Source: Chryseobacterium foetidum (GTDB lineage: Bacteria > Bacteroidota > Bacteroidia > Flavobacteriales > Weeksellaceae). Taken from it: a stretch of DNA of 64,000 nt. The translations under genes were made by a program, and so were the position numbers. The stretch lies in assembly GCF_025457425.1 (NCBI RefSeq), contig NZ_JAMXIA010000001.1, positions 2,480,001 to 2,544,000 on the forward strand. The letters are read 5' to 3'. Below the pieces are notes generated by a model that made no database searches, had not been told where the DNA came from, and was given only the letters and a program-made list of their open reading frames with translations. Numbering within the stretch: position 1 is the stretch's first letter; each line of letters starts with the position of its first letter. Shown piece after piece: positions 25,614 to 34,153 of this stretch.

Positions 25614-26393
25614 TTATTTCGAACTTCCCAGCGCTACCATAATCGGTTTCTGGATGGTTTTCTGTGAAGCATACTGCGCTCCGCAAACGATGCTGGTAAA
25701 TAAATAGTTGCCTTTTGCTACCACCACAGAATTATCGTCATGTGCAGGAACTGCAAGTCTGTATTTTGTGTTTCCAATACCTTCCATTCTTACAATGATA
25801 TTACAGTCTGATTTATTTTCGATCATTACAATTGCCTCTTTGGAATTCGGGTCGTTATCAAAAAGAGAGTTCAGGATTTTCACTGTTTTATCTTTATGTT
25901 CAGCAGAGCTCATTCCCATCAGCATATTAAATTCATCCGCTTCAGTATCTGCGATGACAGCTGCTTTAGAATTTGCTGGGGTAGCGGTTACATAAACATT
26001 CTGACGGTTACTTTTGGTATAGTTTACGGGAACTTTATTTGAAGCCAGAATCGCGCGGTATTTTGCAATTTGTTTATCCTTGATTTTCTGATTAAACTCC
26101 TCAAAAGTAATTTTTGTAGAAGGTTTTCTTTTCAGCATAGCCAAATCTTCCTGCATTTCTTTTACCTTTTTGTCATTGGGATCTGCTGCTGCGCTGATGT
26201 ATTCTTTCATCATCTCCATCACTCTTGGCTTCAGGATTACTCTTTTGGGATCATCGGGATGGGCATCTCTCAGAAAGGCGTTGATTTCATAGATATTTTT
26301 ACTCTTGAGTATATTGCTGTAATCTTTTCCTTTTCTCTGTGCCGATACTCCTGCGAAAGATAAAGTCAAAAGAAAAATTAAAAGGTTCTTCAT
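25614..26393 (-). CDS. Exported protein, longest of a four-gene paralog family (DUF6759-like)
   Basis: 259 residues with a signal peptide ending GVSAQ (no lipobox). It carries the full family layout: NIYEINAFLRDAHPDDPKRV then LKPRVMEMM; a middle charged helix; EADEFNMLMGMSSAEHKDKTV with ILNSLFDND; and the C-terminal domain with MIENKSDCNIIVRMEG, YRLAVPAHDDNSVVV and YLFTSIVCGAQYASQK. It has its own -7 element and a strong terminator, so it is monocistronic. No catalytic motif is seen. The conserved HP[ED]DPKR box and paired Cys would be the places to look for function. Confidence 0.83.
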   Translation of the reverse strand: MKNLLIFLLTLSFAGVSAQRKGKDYSNILKSKNIYEINAFLRDAHPDDPKRVILKPRVMEMMKEYISAAADPNDKKVKEMQEDLAMLKRKPSTKITFEEFNQKIKDKQIAKYRAILASNKVPVNYTKSNRQNVYVTATPANSKAAVIADTEADEFNMLMGMSSAEHKDKTVKILNSLFDNDPNSKEAIVMIENKSDCNIIVRMEGIGNTKYRLAVPAHDDNSVVVAKGNYLFTSIVCGAQYASQKTIQKPIMVALGSSK

Positions 26394-26425
26394 GTGCTTG
26401 AATGATTTTTTGCTTTAATTTCTGT

Positions 26426-26433
26426 CAAAAATA
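26426..26433 (-). promoter_or_regulatory. -7 element of the 259-residue paralog gene
   Basis: The minus strand reads TATTTTTG, an exact TAnnTTTG match 32 bp before the ATG. Confidence 0.5.
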
Positions 26434-26607
26434 AGTATTTTAAAAGAAACAGATATTTAATAACAACAGCAGGGAAATCTTAAATTTAACCTTAGCGTTT
26501 GTTAATCAGTCTTTTGATGCTTGATTGATTTGATTTTAATTAAAGTTTTTATTGATTTTATTGGTTTTGATTTTTAAAATTTAAAAATGTTAAAACCTGA
26601 ATCTGTT

Positions 26608-27399
26608 TTAGTTCTTAATAATATCCTGTAAATTAGAATTTTTCAATCTTCGCTGATAAATCGGAACATACTTTTCTATCGGCATTTTTACTGCATCAAA
26701 ATTTCCTGTCTGGACGTAAACTTCAATATTTTCTGAAGTGTAAACAAACTGCAGGAAGTTATCAATAAGGTTTTCAGGAATTTTGAATCTTGTGAAATAC
26801 TCTGTGCCCAAAACATTTTTGATCTGAGTAACCGAAGAATTCATTCTTTCGTAAGCTACATAACGCTGTTTTTTCTTTCGCTCACCGGAAAGAATATCAA
26901 AAATACTTTCGATGCTGAATGTAAGCCCGCCATCGCGAAAGCCTGCAACAGGAAGTTCGGGAGGGGAGCCATCACCTTTTGGCTCGGGAAGTCCGATCAC
27001 TTTTTTCAAAGCATATTTTTTATCTTCCTTTCGGATAGAATTAACGTCAAATCTTAGATTTCCGGTAGGTCTGAATCTGCTGATGACAACCTCCTGAATA
27101 TCGTAATAGGCAATCATCAACTCTACAAGATTATTTCCCGAAAGCATGTTGGGCGTAATTTTAATATCTTTTCTTTCGGTAACGATACTTGTGAATCTTA
27201 CTACATCTCCAGGGCTTGCAGATAACTGAAAATTACCGTTATAGTTGGCCAGTACAGTCTGCATGGTCTTCAAATTGGTAACGTAAACCTGATTAAGGTA
27301 CATCTGCGAATTGTCTCTTAAAAAAACTTCACCGGAATATATTTGTGCATTGATCTGAGCAATAAAACCCAAAATCAAAAGAGTAAAAAACTTCTTCAT
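26608..27399 (-). CDS. Exported carboxypeptidase-regulatory-like domain protein
   Basis: 263 residues from the ATG at 27399 (MKKFFTLLILGFIAQINAQ is a clear signal peptide). The frame could open at a TTG at 27411, but that codon lies inside the -7 element, so ATG is right. Residues ~20-110 have the CarboxypepD_reg-like beta-sandwich pattern (SGEVFLRDNSQMYLNQVYV, NYNGNFQLSASPGDVVRF, YYDIQEVVIS). Residues 150-260 are helical (FSIESIFDILSGERKKKQRY). This matches a widespread Flavobacteriia family of periplasmic or outer-membrane-associated proteins of unknown role, distinct from TonB receptors because no barrel follows. Confidence 0.82.
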   Translation of the reverse strand: MKKFFTLLILGFIAQINAQIYSGEVFLRDNSQMYLNQVYVTNLKTMQTVLANYNGNFQLSASPGDVVRFTSIVTERKDIKITPNMLSGNNLVELMIAYYDIQEVVISRFRPTGNLRFDVNSIRKEDKKYALKKVIGLPEPKGDGSPPELPVAGFRDGGLTFSIESIFDILSGERKKKQRYVAYERMNSSVTQIKNVLGTEYFTRFKIPENLIDNFLQFVYTSENIEVYVQTGNFDAVKMPIEKYVPIYQRRLKNSNLQDIIKN

Positions 27400-27408
27400 A
27401 TAATGTTG

Positions 27409-27416
27409 CAAAATTA
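27409..27416 (-). promoter_or_regulatory. -7 element of the carboxypeptidase-regulatory-like gene
   Basis: The minus strand reads TAATTTTG, an exact TAnnTTTG match 9 bp before the ATG at 27399. Confidence 0.55.
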
Positions 27417-27517
27417 CATAACATTATATTTATTTTTTGCCTTTTACCGTGAGAATACGGGTTAAAGTTGTATTAAACTTTCAGCAATACTGTTAAATTA
27501 TTGTTATTTAGAAAGTT

Positions 27518-30500
27518 TTATCTGTCCCAAAGACTGTCGTTTCGGTTTTTTACAAGCAACCAGCTCGAATATTTAACGTTGACAATTTTATTTTCCGTCC
27601 ATGAAATAAAATACCAGTACGTGGCGGTAGAAACGTGTCTTCCTCTCACCATCCCGTCCCAGGTAAATTTATTCTGCGGAGTTCCGCGGAACTGTTCTGC
27701 TCCGTATCTGTCGAAGATTCTGAAAACAAGATTTTCTTTATTCATCAGCGCAGAATAATCTATCACATCATTTACAGAGTCACCATTCGGAGTTATAGTG
27801 TTAATTAAATTGATAATCACAAAGGTCTGCTGCACTACCTCACACTGCTGATAATCACGCACATAAACCGTGTGGTTTCCAGTAGGCACTTCCTTGAAAA
27901 CATTGGAAGACTGCCAGTTGAAACCGTCGAGAGAATATTCGTAGGGAGGAGTTCCGCCAGTCGCTGTGACAGTTACCGTTGTACCGTTGATATCCAGTGA
28001 GGTGATGATAAGCGGTGAAGATTCAGATACACTCACAAACTGTCTGTAGGTGCACCCATCAAAAGTAAGTTCAACCCAATAATTACCTGCCGGAACGTTG
28101 GAAATACTTGGTGTGGTTGCTCCCGTACTCCAGTTGTAGGAAGTAAAACCCGATCCGGCGTCCAATGTAGTGGTAGCTTTCGGACAGACTGTTTTGTCGG
28201 CAAGAATATCAGATTTTTTCGGAATTTTAACTGTTAATGTTAAACTTCCAACGGAAGGACACTGACCGGCTTTTTCAAATCTGATATAGAAGGTCTGCGT
28301 TCCGGTAAGATTTACCGAATTATTTATAGCTCCTGTATCATTATTGGCATCTGCCAAAGTTCCATGGAAGGAAATATTAACTCCAGGATCTGTGGTGAAT
28401 TGCGGAACAAAAAGATTTAAGTTTACAACTTTTACTCCATCGGTATCATCATCGCAATAAAAAGTGCTGAGCGAAGTTTTGAGCAAAGGAACTTTTCCGC
28501 CGACAACAAAATTTATATCATCGATTACGGCAGCGCATCCATCGGGAGATTCTACTCGAATGTAAAGTGTAGTATTTGTACTGTAGCTCCAGTTGTTTGG
28601 AAGGTTATTATTAAGTCCCAAATTAGCTTCTGTCAATGTAGTGTAATATTTCACATTTGTAAAATATGTAGGATTACTCACCACCAACAGCGTAACATCA
28701 GATAAAACCACATTCACAATACCGTCTAAATTTTCATCACAGAAGGCATTAACATTCAGAGGATTGATGACAGCTACTGGAAAAAAATTCAGTGTTATCT
28801 GAGCAATTCCCTTACAGCCTGAGGTGTTTTTTATTAAGGCATAAACAACTGTACCATTGGTGGCTGAGTAATTCGTAGCAGATGTAATTTGTGCAGGTAA
28901 ATTTTCGTTCTGAGCATCGGCAAGATTGGTAAAATAGTTCACAGTAATATTGCTGCCTGTACTTACATTCGCCTGTGTAAGATTAAATGTTCCCTGGCCG
29001 TTTACATTGCATGAGGTTAATGTTGTGTTATTAAAAGCAAATGCGGGAATATTTACTGTAACGGTTACCGTCTCACAATCCGGGAAGTTTGGATCATTTC
29101 CGCAGAAGGTATATGAAAAAGTATCTGTTCCTGCTGTACCTGGAGAGGTAGCAGTGTAAGTAATGATTCCAGTTGTTGTATTTAAGGCGACAGTTCCCAA
29201 AGCAGGTTGAGTTACAATGGAAACCGTTGACGCTACCGGAGTTTGTGTTGAACTTGAGAAAGTTGGAGTAAATATTTTGGTACTACAAACAGTTTGGCTT
29301 TCACTGGTGAGCTTTGTACAGTTTTGTACAGGAACTGGCACGGAAACCAAAGGTGCACAACTTCCCATCGTTACTGAAACGGTGTAATTTCCTGATTGTG
29401 TCGGCGAATATGACGTTCCGTTTGCTCCAGGAATCGCTGTTCCGTTTCTAAACCATTGATAGGTGTCATAAATAATAGGATCTACCGTGAGCACAACTCC
29501 GGGAATACATGTGCCGGATTTTAAAATAACCGGTTGGGTAGGAAATCCTGCAAAGAAACCTCCGTAGCCAACAGCATCACTTCCGGCATTGATTCCAGCT
29601 GTAATTGCTTTTGTAGAAAGAATGGTAAGTGTTCCCGTTACGTTTGGAATGCCATAAGTTACCCAGCTGGAAGTTCCTGTCATGGTGAAAGGGCCTGTTC
29701 CTGCTGGTGGTGGAACTCCGTTGATGGTAACAACAGCATCTCTTTCGGTAATTAAATTTAATTTTGTTGGAATATTAAGTATGCCCGAAGGATTTACTCC
29801 TGTATGAACGAAATTTTCATTGATAAATCCGAGCTCATTGATCTGTTTCGGAAGATAACAGTTTAGTGCCGGAATAAAATTGAAACCTCCGGTTGCCACT
29901 TCATCAGCTGCAGAAGAATTTCCGGCTAACATTTGGTAGACGTAAGCGTTTTTACTGGTTTTTAAGTATAAATTATAATGTCCTGAACCCTGCAAAATAT
30001 ATTTTGAACTGGGAACGACGTAATACTGTCCGATATTCAGTGTTGCAACAGGAGGTATTTCATTATTTACATAAACAAGTGTATTGTTTTCTGTGGCAAT
30101 TACAAGTGCGCCTTCCATGTTCGAGCCGATGCTTCCGTTTCCTTTTACGAGGGCAAATTCACTTCCGAGACGGCTTACAGGAACAGACTGATCCATCAGA
30201 ATATCAGAACTCAGCGGAATATTTCCTGCATACTGTCCGTTGAAGTTTCCATTGGTTACATTGACCGGTTTGGTTGACTGTATTTTAGCCCCAATAAAAC
30301 CATCCCAGTTTCCTGCAATAGTTCCGTTTCCGTCTATAATGTAGGACTGACCTTTATTTAAAGTGAAACTCAGGGTAGGATTGGTAACCGCAGTAGTTCC
30401 GTTGGAGAACTGTACCGTATTTTTATACCCCGATATGGTAACCTGTGTATTGTCTTCTGTCGCCAAAACACTTGTCATAAAGTTGAGAATTCCGTTACTG

Positions 30501-30931
30501 ACTGTTATCGGAGCGGTCGCAACATGGAAAGTTGTTCCGGTGGAGGGAATTCCTTTAGAAGTGATAATTTCTCCGTGATTAAATACAGAAAATCTTAAGT
30601 TGGCATAAAAGGGAAATTCTGCTTTCAGATATAAACCTTTTGTAGAAGTGGTAAATAAGTCTGACTGCACTGTTGTGATGATATAATTTCTTAAAACATC
30701 AAACTTCTGGGGATTATTTTTGCTGATGATAACTGTACCGATTACAGTATTGTTGTTATAAATGGTAACAGGAAAGGGTGTCGTTCTGCTGGTTGAAAGA
30801 TATAAAGTCTGGTAAGGATTCGGGTTTCCTGTACGGTCTACCATCGGTGCAAACCAATGCTCACGGTCAAGCTGTGCCAGCGAAACGGAATATATGAAGA
30901 TTAAAAGAAAAAAGGATAGAATTTTCTTCAT
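27518..30931 (-). CDS. Giant surface protein: IgGFc-binding-like N-terminus, T9SS type B sorting domain (1137 aa)
   Basis: Signal peptide (to SLAQ, residue ~19), then an IgGFc_binding-like region of ~430 residues: REHWFAPMVDR-type start, LYLSTSRTTPFPVTI, VLATEDNTQVTISGY, LNKGQSYIIDG, STKPVNVTNGN. A PKD/Ig-like segment (YDTYQWFRNGTAIPGANGTS), a VTVNIP strand region, and one copy of the ~265-residue CDENLDG/CDDDTDG module follow. Two SprB-like segments precede the gliding-motility C-terminal domain (NTITPNGDSVNDVID, FRIFDRYGAEQF, WDGMVRGR, WLLVKNR). Export by the type IX system via the type B domain is expected. Last of four tandem paralogs; it has its own -7 element. Ligand unknown. Confidence 0.87.
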   Translation of the reverse strand: MKKILSFFLLIFIYSVSLAQLDREHWFAPMVDRTGNPNPYQTLYLSTSRTTPFPVTIYNNNTVIGTVIISKNNPQKFDVLRNYIITTVQSDLFTTSTKGLYLKAEFPFYANLRFSVFNHGEIITSKGIPSTGTTFHVATAPITVSNGILNFMTSVLATEDNTQVTISGYKNTVQFSNGTTAVTNPTLSFTLNKGQSYIIDGNGTIAGNWDGFIGAKIQSTKPVNVTNGNFNGQYAGNIPLSSDILMDQSVPVSRLGSEFALVKGNGSIGSNMEGALVIATENNTLVYVNNEIPPVATLNIGQYYVVPSSKYILQGSGHYNLYLKTSKNAYVYQMLAGNSSAADEVATGGFNFIPALNCYLPKQINELGFINENFVHTGVNPSGILNIPTKLNLITERDAVVTINGVPPPAGTGPFTMTGTSSWVTYGIPNVTGTLTILSTKAITAGINAGSDAVGYGGFFAGFPTQPVILKSGTCIPGVVLTVDPIIYDTYQWFRNGTAIPGANGTSYSPTQSGNYTVSVTMGSCAPLVSVPVPVQNCTKLTSESQTVCSTKIFTPTFSSSTQTPVASTVSIVTQPALGTVALNTTTGIITYTATSPGTAGTDTFSYTFCGNDPNFPDCETVTVTVNIPAFAFNNTTLTSCNVNGQGTFNLTQANVSTGSNITVNYFTNLADAQNENLPAQITSATNYSATNGTVVYALIKNTSGCKGIAQITLNFFPVAVINPLNVNAFCDENLDGIVNVVLSDVTLLVVSNPTYFTNVKYYTTLTEANLGLNNNLPNNWSYSTNTTLYIRVESPDGCAAVIDDINFVVGGKVPLLKTSLSTFYCDDDTDGVKVVNLNLFVPQFTTDPGVNISFHGTLADANNDTGAINNSVNLTGTQTFYIRFEKAGQCPSVGSLTLTVKIPKKSDILADKTVCPKATTTLDAGSGFTSYNWSTGATTPSISNVPAGNYWVELTFDGCTYRQFVSVSESSPLIITSLDINGTTVTVTATGGTPPYEYSLDGFNWQSSNVFKEVPTGNHTVYVRDYQQCEVVQQTFVIINLINTITPNGDSVNDVIDYSALMNKENLVFRIFDRYGAEQFRGTPQNKFTWDGMVRGRHVSTATYWYFISWTENKIVNVKYSSWLLVKNRNDSLWDR

Positions 30932-30948
30932 CAGAGATACGGTTTCTA

Positions 30949-30956
30949 CAAATTTA
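30949..30956 (-). promoter_or_regulatory. -7 element of the 1137-residue surface protein gene
   Basis: The minus strand reads TAAATTTG followed by TAGAAACC. A similar TTTGTAGAAATCC follows the -7 box of the 953-residue paralog. Confidence 0.55.
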
Positions 30957-30991
30957 ATAATTAATTTTTATTAATTGTTTAAAATAACGCA

Positions 30992-31021
30992 AAAAACCAC
31001 AGCCAAATGACTGTGGTTTTT
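30992..31021 (-). terminator. Terminator of the 945-residue surface protein gene
   Basis: AAAAACCACAG/CTGTGGTTTTT is a perfect 11-bp stem, 22 bp after the stop on the minus strand. Confidence 0.85.
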
Positions 31022-31043
31022 AATTATTGATGAAAATTAAGTA

Positions 31044-33881
31044 TTATTCTCTGTTTTTTACAAGAACCCATCCTGAGAATTTCACAGGAGTTTGAGTTCT
31101 GTTGTTTTCGTTCCAGGAAATGCTGAACCAGTAATTTCCGGTAGAGATTCTCTTACCACCAACTGTTCCGTCCCATTTGTACCCTTTGTCTTTGTTACCT
31201 TCAAAGATTTGTACACCGTAACGGTCGAAGATTGAGAAGGTAAGATTAGGTTTATGAGCCAGTGAAGAGTAATCAAGAACATCATTTACACCGTCATTAT
31301 TTGGCGTAATTACGTTGATGATGTTAGGTATTGTAATATTCACCTGCTGTGGTACACAGTTAAAACTGTCTTTCACATAAACTGTTATATCACCTCTCGG
31401 TAGATCAGGGAAAACATTAGAATCCTGCCACTTGATATTGTCAATTGAATATTGATATGGAGCAGTTCCACCTGTAACCTGTACTGTAATGGTTGTACCT
31501 GATACTTCAATATTTGTAACTACGGGCTGTTGCGTAGGATAAACCGTTACATTCTGCCTTGTGGTACAGTCACCTGTCTGCAGATCCACCCAATAATTAC
31601 CAACAGTAACGTTGCTGATGGTCTGTGTAGTATCTCCGTTGCTCCACGTATATCCGTCGAAACCTGCTCCTGCATCCAGAGTGGTTCTGTCTTCAATACA
31701 GATTTCTTTATCTACTAAAACTGTAGAATATACAGGAGGAAGTACAATAAGAGTAATTACTGCAATTCTGTAACATCCGTTGGTATTGCTGACTCTCACA
31801 TAAACTACTCCGTTTGGAGCAATATAATTATCGGGATCTGTAATTTCATTAGTCTGATTCTGAGCATCTGTTAAAGAAGGGTAGTATTTCTTAGATGTTC
31901 CGGTCTGAAGAGTTACGTTTGCCGCTGTAAGGTCAAATAATGCTGTAGAAACATTGGTGGGTAAAAAACAAGATCTCAGCGTAGCATTGGTAACTGTCGG
32001 ACTTTCTGAGATCGTGAAAGTAAGTGTAATCTGCTCACAGTCTACGAATTCAGGGTCATTTCCACAGAATTTATAAGTGATTGTATCTGTCCCTACATAA
32101 GCGAAATTCGGAGTGTATCCTATTACACCGGTAGTAGGGTTAATGATTGCTGTTCCGTTTGTTGGAGGTGTTACGATTGTAACTGTTGAAGGTACATAAG
32201 TCTGTGTTGAACTCGTAAACTGAGGTACAATATTATAATAGCCCTCGCAAACCGTTTTTGCATCCGTAGTCTGCTGAAGACAGGTGAAAACTTTGTAAAC
32301 AGGAGTTGTAGCAGGTACACAGGATCCAACTGTAATTCTCACAGTATAATTTCCTGCAATTGTTGGTGTATAAGAATAGGAATTGGCACCGGGAATAGGA
32401 ACATCGTTTCTGAACCACTGATATGTATCATAACCGTCATCTACTTCCAAAACAAGCCCTGGAATACAGTCTCCAGTCTGCTTGGCAATTAATGGAATTG
32501 ATGAGAAACCTGCAAAATATCCACCATAACCTGAAGTACTGTGACCTCCGTTAATCCCTGCAGTAACAGCTTTGTTAGATTGAATTGCAATATTTCCGTT
32601 GATGGGCTGAATGGCATACGTTACCCAGTTCGAGTTTCCGGTTAAAGGAAATGGTCCTTGTGCGGCTGTAGGTGTTAAAGGTGCACCTCCGTTCACAGTA
32701 TATGTTACGGTGGCACCTACTTCGGTAAGGATATTTAGCTTAACAATCGTACCAGATGGTACAGCACTGGCACCTCCTGCTCCTGTAGGCATTTCTCCCA
32801 CCTTACCAATCTCATCAATTTTTCTTGGCAGAAAACAGTTTAAAGGAGGTATATAATTAAAACCACAAGTTGCATTGTCATTATTTACCGATACAAGTTG
32901 ATACAAATAAACATTCTTTGTAGTGCTGATATACATGTTCGGGTGTCCTCCAGGTTGAGTTATATAACTGCTTCCCGAAATTCTGTGCCATTGACCAGCA
33001 TTTAAAGTCGCTGCAGGGGTGGCAGATCCGTTTAAATATACTTCAGTATTATTTTCTGTAGCAATTACGATTCCTCCTTCCAGTTCTTGCGCTGTAGCAG
33101 ACCTTGTTCTTACCATCGCAAATTCATTCCCTAATCTGCTAAGTGGAACAGACTGGTCTAAGATGATATCGGTACCGGATGAAGTTGTAGCACCAAAATT
33201 TCCTGTTACGTTCCCGTTTGTAAGGGTGATCGGCTTGGTAGCAACGATTTTTGCTCCCATGAACGGTGCTGCGGGACCAATCGTACCTGCAAAAATAAAA
33301 GACTGTCCTTTATTTAAAGTAAAGGTATGTGTATTGGTTGTTGGTGTTGCTCCCAGAAAAGTGATCGGAGTAATTGCGCTCCAAGTCGCTGTAACTGTGG
33401 TATTATCTTCTGTTGCTAAGACTCCTGCTGTAAAGTTGTCAGCGACACGACTGGTAACAGATGGAGTGTTCGCAACAAAAAACTCGGTTCCGATACCAGC
33501 TTTACCTTTGCTGGTCAAAACTTCAGCATGCTGTACGCTGTTGACCATTCTCAACGTACAGTAGAAAGGTTTTGTGCCATTGAGATATAAACCTTTATTG
33601 ATAACAGTAAACGCCTCACCAGTATTTGTAGCTGCGATGTTTCCCGCGGGTACTATATAGGTCTGTGGACTGTTTTTGCTTATTGTTACTGTTCCCAAAA
33701 CAGTATTATTGCTGTTTACCGTTACTGTCACGGGTGTCACAGAATCTGTAGAAAGATAAAGTGACTGTGCTGTAACAGATGTGGATGCATAATATGGTGC
33801 AATCCAGTGCTCTGTATCTCGCTGGGCAAACAAATTAACCGAGGAGATCATTAGTAGTAGAATTAGTAGAAATTTTTTCAT
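31044..33881 (-). CDS. Giant surface protein: IgGFc-binding-like N-terminus, T9SS type B sorting domain (945 aa)
   Basis: Signal peptide ending NLFAQ, then RDTEHWIAPYYA and the IgGFc_binding-like ~450 residues (LYLSTDSVTPVTVTV, GVLATEDNTTVTATW, LNKGQSFIFAG, IVIATENNTEVYLNG, CGFNYIPPLNCFLPRKIDEI). Next come one PKD-like segment (YDTYQWFRNDVPIPGANSYS), a cadherin-like strand repeat (TIVTPPTNGTAIINPTTG), one short Cys-containing module and the type B sorting domain (NVITPNNDGVNDVLDYSS, FSIFDRYGVQIFEG, GWVLVKNRE end). It lacks the large duplicated modules of the 1137- and 1380-residue paralogs. It has its own -7 element and terminator, so it is a separate transcription unit. Confidence 0.87.
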   Translation of the reverse strand: MKKFLLILLLMISSVNLFAQRDTEHWIAPYYASTSVTAQSLYLSTDSVTPVTVTVNSNNTVLGTVTISKNSPQTYIVPAGNIAATNTGEAFTVINKGLYLNGTKPFYCTLRMVNSVQHAEVLTSKGKAGIGTEFFVANTPSVTSRVADNFTAGVLATEDNTTVTATWSAITPITFLGATPTTNTHTFTLNKGQSFIFAGTIGPAAPFMGAKIVATKPITLTNGNVTGNFGATTSSGTDIILDQSVPLSRLGNEFAMVRTRSATAQELEGGIVIATENNTEVYLNGSATPAATLNAGQWHRISGSSYITQPGGHPNMYISTTKNVYLYQLVSVNNDNATCGFNYIPPLNCFLPRKIDEIGKVGEMPTGAGGASAVPSGTIVKLNILTEVGATVTYTVNGGAPLTPTAAQGPFPLTGNSNWVTYAIQPINGNIAIQSNKAVTAGINGGHSTSGYGGYFAGFSSIPLIAKQTGDCIPGLVLEVDDGYDTYQWFRNDVPIPGANSYSYTPTIAGNYTVRITVGSCVPATTPVYKVFTCLQQTTDAKTVCEGYYNIVPQFTSSTQTYVPSTVTIVTPPTNGTAIINPTTGVIGYTPNFAYVGTDTITYKFCGNDPEFVDCEQITLTFTISESPTVTNATLRSCFLPTNVSTALFDLTAANVTLQTGTSKKYYPSLTDAQNQTNEITDPDNYIAPNGVVYVRVSNTNGCYRIAVITLIVLPPVYSTVLVDKEICIEDRTTLDAGAGFDGYTWSNGDTTQTISNVTVGNYWVDLQTGDCTTRQNVTVYPTQQPVVTNIEVSGTTITVQVTGGTAPYQYSIDNIKWQDSNVFPDLPRGDITVYVKDSFNCVPQQVNITIPNIINVITPNNDGVNDVLDYSSLAHKPNLTFSIFDRYGVQIFEGNKDKGYKWDGTVGGKRISTGNYWFSISWNENNRTQTPVKFSGWVLVKNRE

Positions 33882-33901
33882 AAGCAGAATTAGGATTTTC
33901 G

Positions 33902-33909
33902 CAAAAATA
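33902..33909 (-). promoter_or_regulatory. -7 element of the 945-residue surface protein gene
   Basis: The minus strand reads TATTTTTG followed by CGAAAATCC, 20 bp before the ATG. Confidence 0.55.
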
Positions 33910-34101
33910 ATGAATTTTTTGTAATGATATGTTTTTAATTTTATATAAGTCGAGATTAAAATTGAATTTTTAGGTTTAATGCTTAAACATGATTGTAAAT
34001 AAGATAGAATGAACTCAAAGTATATTTTAAATAAAGTTTATTATACTATAACAGAAATTAATTTCATCGAGCATTAATATCTTAAAAAACGAACCATTAA
34101 A

Positions 34102-34131
34102 AAATGCCGTGGTTAAAAAACCACGGCATTT
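34102..34131 (-). terminator. Terminator of the 953-residue surface protein gene
   Basis: AAATGCCGTGG/CCACGGCATTT forms a perfect 11-bp stem, 22 bp after the stop. The minus strand continues with TTTTTAATGG. Confidence 0.85.
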
Positions 34132-34153
34132 AATTTTTCAGAGAATTTATTTA

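Noticed and set aside
33019..33564. 181-codon plus-strand frame opposite the 945-residue surface protein
   Set aside because: It is a shadow of a low-complexity, Thr/Val-rich coding strand. The minus-strand gene has a signal peptide, domains, a promoter and a terminator.
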